Position numbers and translations under genes: made by a program
Part shown: piece by piece, positions 11,147 to 21,646 of the stretch
Layout of the letters: each line of letters begins with the position of its first letter
Numbering within the stretch: position 1 is the first letter of the stretch
The notes under the pieces: model-generated
What the model was told of the DNA's origin: nothing
What the model saw: only the letters and a program-made list of their open reading frames with translations
Databases searched by the model: none
Origin: Azolla caroliniana
Lineage: Eukaryota; Polypodiophyta
DNA length: 64,000 nt
Reading direction: 5' to 3'
NCBI GenBank assembly: GCA_043228905.1
Contig: JBHGNT010000017.1
Span: forward strand, 5,580,001-5,644,000

Positions 11147-12153
11147 TGTAAAGAATCGATGGTGATTCTTGTGCAGCGGAATAGATGTGCGTTATGTGGG
11201 TATATGTGTGAGAGGAAAAGAGAGGGGAGAAAAGAGAAATCACGATAGATAAATGAGAGGAAAAGAGAATACTCAAGAAGAAGGTGTATATTTCACAAGT
11301 AGAATAATATATACAAAATGTAGCATAACAAGGAGTCACAACCAACTTAGTATGAAGTGTGAGGAGGGTGCTTTATATATAGTCACCCTCTCTCTTCATT
11401 AACTAACTACTGTTAGGAAATGGGTCCCTCCGGATGGGAAGAGAAGAGTTGAGAAACCGAAATCGTGTAGACAACCAACTCGGAAGACTATACTTGTAAA
11501 TATTCTAAATATGCCCTTATGGGCTACACTTGTAAATAACCCAAAAGGTGTACAAGTATCAGTACTTAGGGCAATCATAATGTTATGATATAGATGAGTC
11601 ATTGTTAAAAAGTCACTTATAAGGGTGTTGCCTCTATAACTATGTAACAGTAAGTGAGTGAGAGTGAGAGAGTGTGCAACTGTGTAGCCGTTTGTTGACA
11701 AAGTAGAATCTTGAGGTCGTTGCCTCAGAGCTTCTAGTTGTACTCCTCCTTTTAGCATAGTGATTCTGTTTCACGGGGTTTGTGGACCCCCGTGGTTTTC
11801 CCATTTCGGGTTTCCACGTTAAGATCGTGTGTCTCTATCTCTAGTGCTATTTTTGTTTTTCGTACTCTGTCTGAGTGCATTTTACTTTACGTTTCCCTGC
11901 ACTCGAACATCCAAACGATAAGTCAGTTGTGGTCGGTCACGGTTCTCAACAACAACCACTCTCTCTCTTGGGGAATGTGAAGACTCATAGTCATGGGGAA
12001 TATGTAACTCATTAGTTATGTGTCATAGAATATGATTCTATGACAAATAGTTAATGTGTAGAGAGTAGTGGTGTGACTCTTGACCTTTGAGTAATCATAT
12101 ATTCTCAAAAGGTGTGTTCACACGTTGTGTTATGTTAAGCTTGATTCTCAATA
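11147..12153 (-). repeat. 5' LTR of element B, split by solo LTR H
   Basis: The two parts, 11147-11410 and 11955-12153, together make an LTR of about 460 bp. Its start (tgtaaagaatcgatggtg) and its end (attctcaaaaggtgtgttc … ctcaata) match the LTR of element E at 13217-13574. The final CA has decayed to TA. A stretch tctcttcattaacta near 11390-11406 matches the E LTR up to the point where H begins. Confidence 0.85.
11411..11954 (+). mobile_element. Solo LTR H, related to the LTRs of element D
   Basis: The 544-bp block starts TGTTAGGAAATGGGTCCCTC and ends CTCAACAACA. It interrupts the element B LTR, whose sequence continues on both sides. Flanking pentamers are ACTAC (11406-11410) and ACCAC (11955-11959), a one-mismatch target duplication. 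The opening (GGTCCCTCCGGATGGGAAG) and a central block about cgaggtcgttgcctcag are shared with the LTRs of D, so H is a distant relative. No internal region remains, consistent with LTR-LTR recombination. Confidence 0.75.
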
Positions 12154-13133
12154 ATCTTAAATAGATCAACATTAGTGTTCAACAAAAATAAGTTTTTCTA
12201 CTTAATTGAAGCTTTATCATCTATCTCATCTTTCTATCTTGCCCCTTTGTGTCCCCAACATTTCGCTTGTATGTCGCCTCTTCTAGTGTATGCTTCATCA
12301 ATTCCTCTTTCCCAAATATCGACCCTTTCTCATCTCCCACGCCTAATCTTCTACTCATCCCGTCCCCATCCCCTCATGTGCACATATCATCTCTGGAAGT
12401 CGGTGGTTTGATCTAATTCACACCCACCAATGCAATTATGTCAGACTTGATAACTCCAACACCCAAATGGTGACCACTTTGCAATATCTACGATATATAC
12501 ATTATAATGCTCCAAGATTCTTGATACGAGCATAATTGTAACCGTAGTTGTGGACTAATTTGTAAGGATGCAAGGTGAGGATTAAGTTATCTCAATCGTA
12601 TGGTGGGAGATAACTTTAGAGTGTTTCATCACTTGGCTACATTTTATAATAATAAAAAAGTGGTTAGGTAGATTGGTGCCCTTTCTTCCTTACTTCCCCT
12701 CTTTAATTTTGATTACCGGTAATTAAGATTCTAACAATTCTCTAGACGAGATTTGACATTTGACGCAAGCATACTAAGTGATACCAAAGATAAGCCTACA
12801 AGATAAATTTGATGGGAAATGTATGGAATTTTATAAGTTCATCTACCATGCCTAGCTCCCGTCTTCAAACTCAACCTCAATGTTACCTTGATGACTTCAA
12901 GGGGTGGCTCTTTGTGACGAGTCTAACACAAACCTAGTAACTCCAAGTGGCAAAGGCTTCTTCGCCTATTCTTGAGGATCACTCAATTTTTCTTGCCAAA
13001 TTTGAAGTTACCTTTAGATCATAAACTTAATCACAAATTTTAGTTAACAAAATCTATAACCTACAATAAGGCTTTATTGCATTTTTTTTTCCATAAAAAA
13101 TATCCTCCGTCGGTATTAAAATAGTCCACTATT
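12154..13133. other. Spacer between elements B and E
   Basis: This is AT-rich sequence with no supported gene. The short open frames lack any recognisable domain. The right end passes into a PPR remnant on the minus strand at about 13134. Confidence 0.5.
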
Positions 13134-13211
13134 ACAACGAATATTGCATGTGAATGTGGTTGCATCAGGTTTTAGACCTGATTTCATCATACATTTGAAA
13201 CATTGGACAAC
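13134..13211 (-). pseudogene. PPR pseudogene, 3' fragment left of element E
   Basis: Minus-strand translation gives a run reading VVQCFKCMMKSG followed by LKPDATTFTC. That is the end of one P-type PPR motif and the start of an L motif. It is the continuation of the PPR pseudogene on the other side of element E (about 20110-20960). A stop and loss of similarity follow beyond about 13130. It belongs to the organelle RNA-binding PPR family and is non-functional here. Confidence 0.7.
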
Positions 13212-13216
13212 CATAT

Positions 13217-13574
13217 TGTAAAGAATCGATGGTGATTCTTGTGCAGCGGAATAGACTAGAGATATGTGTTGTGAGTGTATGTGTATGAGAGAGAGAGAGA
13301 GAGAGAAACATGAGATAGATAGATTTGAACAACAATAGAATATGCAAGACGATGTATATTAGAAAGGAGATTAACCGAACTAATTACAAAGTAGGAGGAG
13401 AGTGCTTTATATAGTCACTCTCTCTCTTCATTAACTACCGAAGCTCATGGGTCTAGAATATGATTCTATGACACATAGTTAATGTGTAGATAAGAGTGGT
13501 GACTTTTGACCTTTGAGTGCACACTCTCAAGGGCGTGTTCACACACTAGACTAGGTTGAGCTTGATTCTCAACA
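13217..13574 (-). repeat. 3' LTR of element E
   Basis: The 358-bp block starts TGTAAAGAATCG and ends TTCTCAACA on the plus strand. It is followed by a polypurine-tract complement (tgccccctcaag, 13575-13585). A (GA)n run lies near 13290-13307. Confidence 0.85.
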
Positions 13575-14930
13575 TGCCCCCTCAAGCTCAACTTTGGTCG
13601 GCTACTTCGGTTGATGTCCGCTTCGGCTCGTATCCGGTTCGGACGGTATCCGGTTTTCGCTTGTGCTCCCCCTCAAGCTTAGCAAGTAAGGGACCGTCAA
13701 TCCAAGGTCTGACAGGAATTGCCGAAACTTGTCGGCTCCTAGGGCTTTGGTGAAGACGTTGGTTGTCTGAAGATTCGTAGTGATATGTTGAAGGTCGACA
13801 TCGCCAGCCTGAACGTGCTCTCGAATGAAGTGATAGTGCACTTCGGTATGCTTCGTGCGTGTGTGGAACACCGAGTTCCAAGCCAGATAAATACTGCTCA
13901 TGTTGTCGCAGTAAAGGGGAATTAGATCTTTGATGGAAATGCCCAGATCCTTCAATATCCTCTTAAGCCATACGGCTTCACATTCAGCCACCGCCGCACC
14001 TCTCTATTCGGCCTTTGTGCTCGAAAGAGCGACGGTTGGTTGCTTCTTGCTACTCCAGGAGATGGCTCCACTTCTGAGGGAGAAGACAAAACCAGAGGTT
14101 GATCGTCAATCAGCTTTGTAGCTTGCCCAGTCGGCATCTATGTAACCCTCAAGTTGAATTGGCGTGGCCGACTTATAGCAAATGCCATAGTCCATCATTC
14201 CGCTCACGTATCGTAGCACTCTCTTAGCACAATCCAAATGGATATCTCGTGGTGTTTGCATGAACTGGCTAAGAAGCCCGACCGGATAGCTCAGGTCTGG
14301 TCGAGTGATCGTGAGGTAGATGAGACTACCGATCGGTTATCGATACTGAGTCGGCTCACACTTTGTGGTGCCAGAATTGGCATGTCTAGTTTGAGGTTTC
14401 GGTCGAGAAGTGTTGCCAAAAACTTGCACTCAGTCATCCCGAACTTGTATAAAAAGTTGAGAATGTAGTGCCGTTGGGAGATCATAATCTCGGCTGGAGT
14501 CCGAATTACCTCAATGCCAAGGAAGTAGTGGAGCTCTTTCATGTCCATCATCTCGAATTTGTTGGAAAGGAGAGATTTGACCTTGTTGATATCGACTAGA
14601 TGCTCATCTCTAATGACCAGATCATCCACGTACAGGATGATGACGATCGGACTTTCGGAATCGCTTCTTACATAGAGAGAATTGTCTGATTTTGACATTC
14701 AGAAGCCGATTTGATGAAGATATTGTGTTATCTTCAAGTGCCAAGCACGTGGTGCTTGCTTAAGGCCGTAGAGAGGCTTCTTGAGTCGACAGATGGCTTT
14801 CGGATGAATCTTGGATTCGAAACCGTGTCGTTGTATCATGTACACCTCCTCTTCTAATTCACCTTGAAGAAAGACATTCTTGACGTCCATCTGGTGGAGG
14901 TGCCACCCTTTCGCCACTGCAAGTGCAATC
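13575..14930 (-). pseudogene. Element E pol remnant, reverse transcriptase and RNase H
   Basis: The minus strand encodes, from 14930 down, the DVKN-type reverse-transcriptase block ([16 protein letters not shown]), KQAPRAW, then YVDD within 14698-14390. A frame shift after KLDM (near 14385) follows. RNase H comes last (13991-13602) with the CDNMSSIYLA and RTKHTEVHYHFIRE motifs. A tract-like ctccccctcaa at 13666-13676 precedes the true polypurine tract by 80 bp. The coding sequence continues upstream at 17233 beyond insertion F. Confidence 0.88.
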
Positions 14931-14934
14931 ACGG

Positions 14935-15335
14935 TGTCGTGAAGAAAACCCGCCATAGGCGGAATCGGAGAAAAAGGCGCATGAACCGGCTCTTACATGG
15001 GTGGACGCGTGAATTGATGTTTTGTACATGATTGATAATTGGATCGGGTGATGTAAATACTAGGTAGTATACATTTATTAGGGGGATTGTGCGTATCTCT
15101 GTCGAAAGGGACAGGGAATAAAGCGGTTTTGTATCGGGCAAAACCACTTTATTCCCTGTCCCTTTCGACAGAGATACGCACAATCCCCCTAATAAATGTA
15201 TACTACCTAGTATTTACATCACCCGATCCAATTATCAATCATGTACAAAACATCAATTCACGCGTCCACCCATGTAAGAGCCGGTTCATGCACCTTTTTC
15301 TCCGATTCCGCCTATGGCCGGTTTTCTTCACGACA
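14935..15335. repeat. 401-bp near-perfect palindrome in insertion F
   Basis: Arms of about 196 bp (14935-15130 and 15140-15335) are reverse complements with only a few mismatches, around a loop of about 9 bp (gtatcgggc). Each arm is the outer (U3) end of the F/G family LTR. Such a hairpin would be prone to deletion, so its good preservation suggests recent origin. Confidence 0.92.
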
Positions 15336-15404
15336 TACACCCCCACCAAACCGCGCATCCACCGGCATGCGCCAAAGACGGGTAGATACCGAAGAAAACC
15401 GGCC

Positions 15405-16491
15405 TCACTCGTCGCTCTCCGATTCTTCATCGGGCCCGAACCGATCGTCGTCGTCGCTCTCACTCGCCGGCTCCGGCTCGTCTTCGAACTGCTTCTTGAA
15501 CGCTTTGATCCGCTTCCCGGTCACCAATACTGTTAACTGTGTCCCGTCGAGTTCCGCGAGGTGGTACGTGCCGTTGTCGTTCGCGCTCGTCACCGTGTAG
15601 GGCCCGAACCATCTCCTAGCGAAATTTCGCACCGCCTTGTGCTGATTGTCGAGGCTGTTGTCGTATACCAAGACCCAGTCGCCTTCCTCGATCTTCTTTG
15701 GTCGCAACTGGTGCGTCCGGTTGAACCGGGTCTTGTTCCACTCCCTTGCCGCCCGCAACTTTTCCTTCGCCCGTTTCACGTCCTCCGGCCTCCGCTTCGA
15801 GTTGTCGAATCCGCGTCGCCAGCAACTCCTCCCGGCTCATCTCGTCCTTCCAATCTACCGCCGCCCATGAAGAAACCGTCTATTCCACCGGGATGATCGG
15901 CTTCTATCCGTACATCAGCTCTGCCAGCATAAACCCTATCACCGAACTGTGCGTAGTTCGGTCCGCCCATAGTGCATAAGGAAGGAGCCGCAGCCAATTC
16001 CCGACCTGCCCTCCACATGCACGCACCAACGCCTTTACGATCGGCTCGTGCCCATGTTCTACCTTCCCGTTCGTCTCCGGATTGTACGTCGTAGTGAGGG
16101 AGAGTTTGACCCCTAGCCGGTCGAACAGCTCCTTAGCTTCCCGCGCATCCAGCTCTCCCTGGTCCGCCACGATCCTCCCGACGCACCCGTACCGACACAC
16201 TACCTCTTCGATCAGGAACCGGCATACCGCCGTGGTTGTCTTGTTCTGCAGTGCACGGCCTTCCATCTGGTTCGTTAAGTCTTCCCGCGCAAGCACCAGG
16301 TATCGCATCTGTCCTACTCCCATCGGCATCGTCACCAAGTCCACCATCCACTTGAAATGGACCGCAGGTGGATAAGTCGGGTGTAACTCGTCCCGATGTC
16401 GGACTACGGAGTGCATCTGATAGCTTTCGCAAGTCGTTACGAACCGATGCACATCCTGGTACAGCCCCAGCCACCAATACTTCTCCATCAA
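15405..16491 (-). pseudogene. Ty3/gypsy integrase remnant inside F
   Basis: The 16491-15904 frame has an H2C2-like zinc-finger relic (YWWLGLYQDV, VTTCESYQ), with the second Cys replaced. A D,D,E core follows (VDLVTMP, VADQGELD, NPETNGKVEH). After a frame break the 15840-15405 part carries the integrase C-terminal region (KIEEGDWVLVYDN, RRWFGPYTV) and an acidic end DEESESDE. A stop and then the polypurine tract follow. Gag, protease, reverse transcriptase and RNase H are absent. Integrase would insert the cDNA of the element; here it is broken. Confidence 0.87.
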
Positions 16492-17232
16492 CTTCTCGAA
16501 CGTGGCCCACGTTCCACGGTGCCCGGCCCAGGGACTCTCGTGAAATGCCGCCAGTAGTTCCTCCTATTCTTCTTTCTCTGCCACTACTCGGAGCGGGGTT
16601 CCATTTCTTTCTCTTTCCTTCTCTCTTTTGCATATCTGCAAATCCCGGTTCAAGGCTCCTCGGAGCGGGGTTCCGTTTCTTTCTCTTTCCTTCTCTCTCT
16701 CTCTCTCTCGCTCCTCAGTTCAAGGCCCCTGTAGTCCCGCCTCTTTCTACACGCACGAGCGTAACAACGAGAGAAGGAAGAAAAGGAATCGTGCGTTAGG
16801 GAGGACGAAGTGTTGCAAGACCGAGTGCCGAGCTCTCTCTACTCCTCCGATCGTCATTCTCTATGGGTGCTGGGAGTTCGACGCCTCTGCTTCGTGGGTA
16901 GCCCGTGCGCTGCCAGCAGAGGCTCTCCCTTCTACGCTTCTTATTTTTAGGGGTCCAACGTGTTCTGTCTGTGTGCGTGAGTAGGATCCCCATGTCGGGT
17001 CCATCACCGCCTTGCTGGTTGTAATCATCAGAGTTTGTAATCTCTTGATATTGTAATCGACTGTTATTGTAACTAAGTGTTCCGTTTTTTTTTCCTTCCT
17101 TCTCCCTTCTGTGTATATGCAAATCTCTTCTCCTCTCCTCTTCTCTCTCTCTCTCTCTCTCTCGCTCCTCGGTTCAAGGCCCCCGTGGTCCCGCCCCTTT
17201 CTACACGCACATGCGTAACTTCGCGACAACGG

Positions 17233-20096
17233 TCCGCACAATCGTCATCTTTGCCACCAAAGCAAAGGTCTCTTCATAATCGACTCCATGTGTTTGTGCG
17301 TAGCCCTTTGCTACGAGTCGAGCTTTGTAGTGGTTGATGGAACTGTCGGCATTATACTTCACTTTGTATATCCATCTGCAACCGATTGCCTTCTTCTAGT
17401 GTGAGTGTGGGACAAGATCCCATGGCTTGTTCTTGCTGAGAGCTTGCATCTCCTCGTTCATCACTTCGACCCATCACGGATCTTTAGCGGCTTCGGTCAA
17501 GCTCTCTGGTTCTCGAACTACTACCACCTTCATCATAAAGGCATAATGGTATGCCATATAATCATTGTAGCTGAATGGCTAACATGATTCTTCTCACGGG
17601 TGGAGTGACGAAGGTTTTCATTTGTCGATGTAAGTGCCTTCTTAACTCCGGGTGACCTCAAAAGAGGCATATCAAAGCCATCGAACTCACTATCGAGTGA
17701 GTGAGTCGATTCGTTGCCATCGTCTGCATATTCCAGCATTTTGGCTTTCCCTTTGTCCATCTTTGGACTTGGCCGAGATGTGCTTTGATTGCTTGGAGGT
17801 TCTTGCAGTCCGCTCAATTTGGTTGAGATAGGACTCTCCTCGGGTATTGACCTTAGTTGATCATCATCTGTGATGTCGAGGTCGTTAGATGATTCAGGAG
17901 GAATCGGCTCGGGTTTGTACCATGATGTTGATTCATCAAAGATGACATCCCGACTTACACGAACCTTCCGAGTAGAGGGTTTATAGCACGTGTACCCCTT
18001 TTGTTCCAGTGAGTATCCTACAAGGATACATTTCTCCGACTTCAGGTCGAGCTTTTGTCACTTCTCGTTGGGGATGTGCACGTATGCAATGGAGCCGAAT
18101 ATCCGAACATGTGACAGATCCGGCTTCTCGTGTGGAGTAAGTTCGTGCACACCCGATGTCGTACACTGATTCATGAGGTATACGGCCGTGTTAGGTGCTT
18201 CTACCCAGTACGACTTTGGCACGTGCTTTTCGTTCATCATAGACTGTGCTACTTTAAGGATGTGCCGATTCTTTCGTTCGGTCACTCCATTTTGTTGCGG
18301 TGTGTGTCGACAAGTGAATTCTCGCCGAATTCCTTCTTTTCGAAGCTATGCTGTGAACGCATCGGAGAAGTATTCCTTTCCTCCGTCTGACCAAAGACAT
18401 CATACATGACGCCCAGTTGTCTTTTCGATTTCGCTTTTGAATTTTTGGAAGTGTGTAAACACTTCGCTCTTCATCCTCATGGGAAAGATCCATGTGTATC
18501 TAGAGAAGTCGTAGATGAAGGTAACATAGTATCGACATCCTCCGAACGTAGCCGTGTGTGCCTGTCCCCACACATCCAAGTGGACTACGTCCAATAGGCC
18601 TTTGCTCACGTTCCTCTCCTTCGGGAACGGGTGCCGATGTTGCTTGCCGAATTGGCATGCTTCACATACTTCTTCAATCTCTTTCTCTTTGAAGGTCAGA
18701 GATTGATATGGCCGATTCTTTTATGCCATAGCTCTATGTCAGTGTCGGATTTGAGGCCCTTTGCGTGCATGGCCGATTTCATCTCGTTTAACTTGAGGAT
18801 AAACATTCTACCTTCCCTTCGACCCCGAGCGATGAGTTGGCCTTGGTTGAATTGAACTTGCATCCCTTGCTCCACTATTTGGCCGACTGAGACCAAATTC
18901 TTCGTTATGGTGGGTACATGTAATACATTTTTTATGCAAGTTTGTTCATCGTCTTCCCCCAATGGGACATTGCCAATATGTCGAATAGGATGAGTGGTGT
19001 CATCTCCGGTCTCGACATAACCGGGTCGATCCGGCTCTCGTAAGTCTCAGAACCATTCTTGACGGGACGTCATATGGTTCGAAGCACCGGAGTCGACGAA
19101 CCATACATCTTCCGGATTGGAGGCTTTAGTTTAAGTAGAGGCTGACATAGAATTTGCTCTATGTCTCATCACGATCATTCCGCCAAGGTCTTCACAATCG
19201 GAGTTAGTGACATAAATTGTGAGTTGTCAGCTTGTGGAAGCCGACTCACGCTTCTTCTTCCGGCATTCTTCTTCATGATGGCCGATTTTTCCGCAATATC
19301 CGCATTCAATTGAGTTTTGTCGACTCGAACCGGAATGGAAGCTCCCCCTCCTTCCAAAGGTTCCTCGATGGCTTCCGTCTTGTTGCCGAAATTGGGAGTT
19401 GTTGTCGTAAGTCGTACCTCGTCCGCCGCCTCGTCCTTGGCCGAATCAGCCTCTTGCTCGGCCGGGTCCTCTTCCTCCATTCGAATGCGTGTAGAGCATG
19501 TGGCCTTCCGAGGCGTTGCTCCTTGTTCGAACATGATTCTCTTCAACCAATAACATAGATTGAAGATCGAAGTATGGTGGATTCTCCCGTACTAGTACGG
19601 CGGTCCGCATCGCGCCGAATCGTGGTGCAACGCTGCCGAGGCATATTTGCACCATTTCGTCATCCTCCACATTGACGCTTATTGAGCTGAGTGCATCACA
19701 AAGCTCCTTGATCTTCAAGGTGTAGCTTGTGATGGACATTTCCCTTTGTTGGATGTTGTTCAACTCTTGGCGGAGTTGAAGCTTCCTCGCGGTCGTGTTG
19801 GCGGCGAAAATCTTTCGTAGATTTTCCCACACTTCCTTCGGCATCTCGGCTTCTCGAATGTAACTGAGCATGTGGTCGTGAACACATGTCGCCAAGCAAT
19901 ACATTACTCGACTCGCCGCTTGCTCTCATGTTGCATAGTCGGCGTCTTTCGGATCGGGCCGGTTTTCTTGTGCTCCTTTGATGTAGCTCGAATAGCCTTG
20001 ACCGACAAGGTATTGATGCATCTTGTACTCCCAAGGTGCGAAGTTGTTTCGGTCCAACTTCTCGCTAGGGAGAACGCTCCCCATTTGACTATTCAT
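17233..20096 (-). pseudogene. Element E gag-pol remnant, Gag to integrase
   Basis: The minus-strand Gag begins at 20096 (MNSQMGSVLPSEKLDRNN), with a Trp-to-stop change at about codon 60 (position near 19928). Recognisable blocks follow: Gag core (19904-19446), a decayed zinc-knuckle region (about 19300), the protease zone (about 19095), pre-integrase (18962-18696), integrase (18609-18400 and 18285-18058), and the linker with RHSTREKN (17817-17533). Each is in a different frame or is ended by stops. The order agrees with B. The joint with the reverse-transcriptase part is restored if F and one ACGG are removed. Confidence 0.87.
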
Positions 20097-20109
20097 GGTG
20101 TTCGATATT

Positions 20110-20960
20110 TTGTGCTTCTTTGATGCTACCACATTTGCTATATGTATCTACAAGCATGTTTTTGACTAGGATCTCTCTCTCATATCCCTTCTCAATGATT
20201 TTCATGTGTGTTTCATGTGGCCTACCTACAACTCCTGAGCCTCCACATGCTTTCAAGATGGAAACTAAGGTTGCAACACTTGGAGCTTGATTCTCTAGCT
20301 ACATTATGTGTAAACACATTAATGCCTCTTGACTAAATCCATTATCAACATATCCAAAAAGTAGAACATTCCATAACACATAATGTTGTGCAGAGAGACC
20401 CTTGAAGATAATCCATGCTTCATGGGCTACACTGACCAAACTGCTTCCAACAAAAAGACCTTTTTCATATCCTTTCTAAAGGATTGCAGTATGTATTTTT
20501 TGCCTTCATTGAGAGCATAAATGCTACTACATGCTTTTAAGACAACAACATGTATGCCCCAATACACAAGTATATTTTCTATATACATTTTTTATATACA
20601 GTTTCCTACATGTGAGCTATATCCACAATCTAAGAGTCCAGTAATTAGGGCATTCCATGAGATGCCATCATGTTTATACTTATAAAAAACCATACATGCA
20701 TCTAGAAGATACTCGCATTTTCCATACATGTCAACCAACATACTAGCAATAAACATATCATTCTCATATCCCGCCAATAAGATCTGGATATGTATGTTTG
20801 TCCAAGAATAATTTACTTCAAATTGCCACAAGCTCTCACTATACATGGCAATGTGATAACATTAGGAAATAAACCATCCAACTAAATCTGTGTAAAACAA
20901 TGTAGCGCTTTGTCATCTAGCCCAAACTCGGCATATAAAGCTTTATTGCATTATTTGCAA
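20110..20960 (-). pseudogene. PPR pseudogene, 5' part right of element E
   Basis: Minus-strand frames between about 20960 and 20110 give successive PPR motifs with changing frame. They include ASMLVDMYGKCEYLLDA, GISWNALITGLLDCGYSS, VVLKACSSIYALNEGK, VLWNVLLFGYVDNG, LVSILKACGGSGVVG and MLVDTYSKCGSIKEAQ. In-frame stops (one after HIM) and shifts exclude a product. Motif spacing follows the P-L-S pattern of the intact gene at 47-50 kb, to which it is probably related. The sequence runs straight into the truncated edge of element E, and the fragment at 13134-13211 lies on the far side. Confidence 0.82.
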
Positions 20961-21215
20961 TGTGGAAGGGCACATAGCTTAGGTTTGCCAAGCAAATCAA
21001 AGATTATAGCAAGTGGTCATTGTGGCTCCTATAATTATTGATATAGATATAATTTATTGAAGAGCGAGATCTTTCTTCGCATCACATACACTCCTCAAAA
21101 ATATATCTTGATAATGAAAAACTTTATCCTCTCAATTGGTTGAAGTGATTGAAGAACTCTCAATCTACTCTAATGTTATTACCCATAAGATATTCCCAAG
21201 GTAAATAATGTTTCT

Positions 21216-21646
21216 GTGGATGAGGTGTCAAATGATAAAGAGAACGGAGCTCTTTTGGGTAGTGAAACTACGGTTGAAAGCATTCACTTTAAGATGTCAA
21301 ATCTAAATATTGACCTGCTTACCGATTTGAAGATTGAGAGTGGTGGCAATGGCGGGCATATTGAAGAAGTGAATCTTGATGATAACATACAGGCCAAAAA
21401 TATAATGATAGATTCAGGATCATCAAAGATTGCTTCCAACATGGCTGCAATGAAGACACTCTTGATTTCTTCAACCAGTTGCACAATGCGTATTGGATGA
21501 CATCACATACAATTGTATCTTCAAGGCCTATATTACCAGGACAACCATCAATAAAGGAACAAAGATTTATGATGACATTCTAAAGAAAGACATGTTGGAG
21601 GGAAAAACTAAATATCACTATGTATGTGAAATATGGAATGCAGGAT
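21216..21646 (+). pseudogene. PPR-like fragment on the plus strand
   Basis: In the frame starting at 21481 the translation DDITYNCIFKAYITRTTINK followed by a G-KIYDDILKKDML-like stretch matches an L-type PPR motif and its flank, ending at a stop near 21646. A 95-codon frame just upstream (21216-21500, MDEVSNDKENGALLG…) overlaps it in another frame and has no recognised domain. It could be an older, shifted part of the same gene or chance. No complete PPR protein can be derived. Confidence 0.45.

Larger units (their letters stand above)
639..12153 (-). mobile_element. Element B: degraded Ty1/copia retrotransposon, interrupted twice
   Basis: Parts in minus-strand order are: 5' LTR (11147-12153, split by solo LTR H), primer-binding site complement at 11134-11146 (tggtatcagag read on the minus strand), gag-pol remnant (10979 down to 6781), the target site of element A, the rest of the 3' coding region (865-706), a polypurine tract complement (694-704), and a 55-bp remnant of the 3' LTR (639-693). 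The left LTR is truncated, so a target duplication cannot be checked. It shares family with element E: LTR ends, gag and pol are alike. Several nonsense codons and frame breaks show it is old. Confidence 0.85.
14935..17228. mobile_element. Composite Ty3/gypsy insertion F with 4-bp target duplication
   Basis: Outer ends are TGTCGTGAAG and CTTCGCGACA, flanked by ACGG at 14931-14934 and 17229-17232. Element B shows the unsplit target. The left 200 bp and the right part (about 16768-17228) match the two halves of solo LTR G in plus orientation. Between them lies inverted material: an LTR U3 piece (15140-15335), a polypurine tract (about 15336-15345) and an integrase remnant on the minus strand. 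Short repeated U5-like pieces are also present (16565-16767). It therefore looks like one plus-strand LTR with a minus-strand fragment of the same family set inside it. Confidence 0.8.
13217..20108 (-). mobile_element. Element E: Ty1/copia copy of the B family, 5' end lost, split by F
   Basis: The left (3') LTR is at 13217-13574. The interior runs 13575-14934 and 17233 to about 20105, separated by insertion F. The gag start is at 20096 on the minus strand. Similarity to B stops about a dozen bases upstream of that Met, so the leader, primer-binding site and 5' LTR are missing. The flanking DNA on both sides is PPR coding sequence, so the element entered a PPR gene or pseudogene. The pentamer at its left edge is CATAT; the partner copy is lost with the deleted right end. 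Confidence 0.88.

Noticed and set aside
14929-15536. Two open frames on opposite strands starting with the same MCVSLSKG peptide
   Set aside because: Both are read from the two arms of the palindrome in F; not a gene pair.
16861-17337. Open frames in the right part of F (for example 16861-17241 minus and 17077-17337 plus)
   Set aside because: They lie in LTR U5 with CT-rich text and have no domain.
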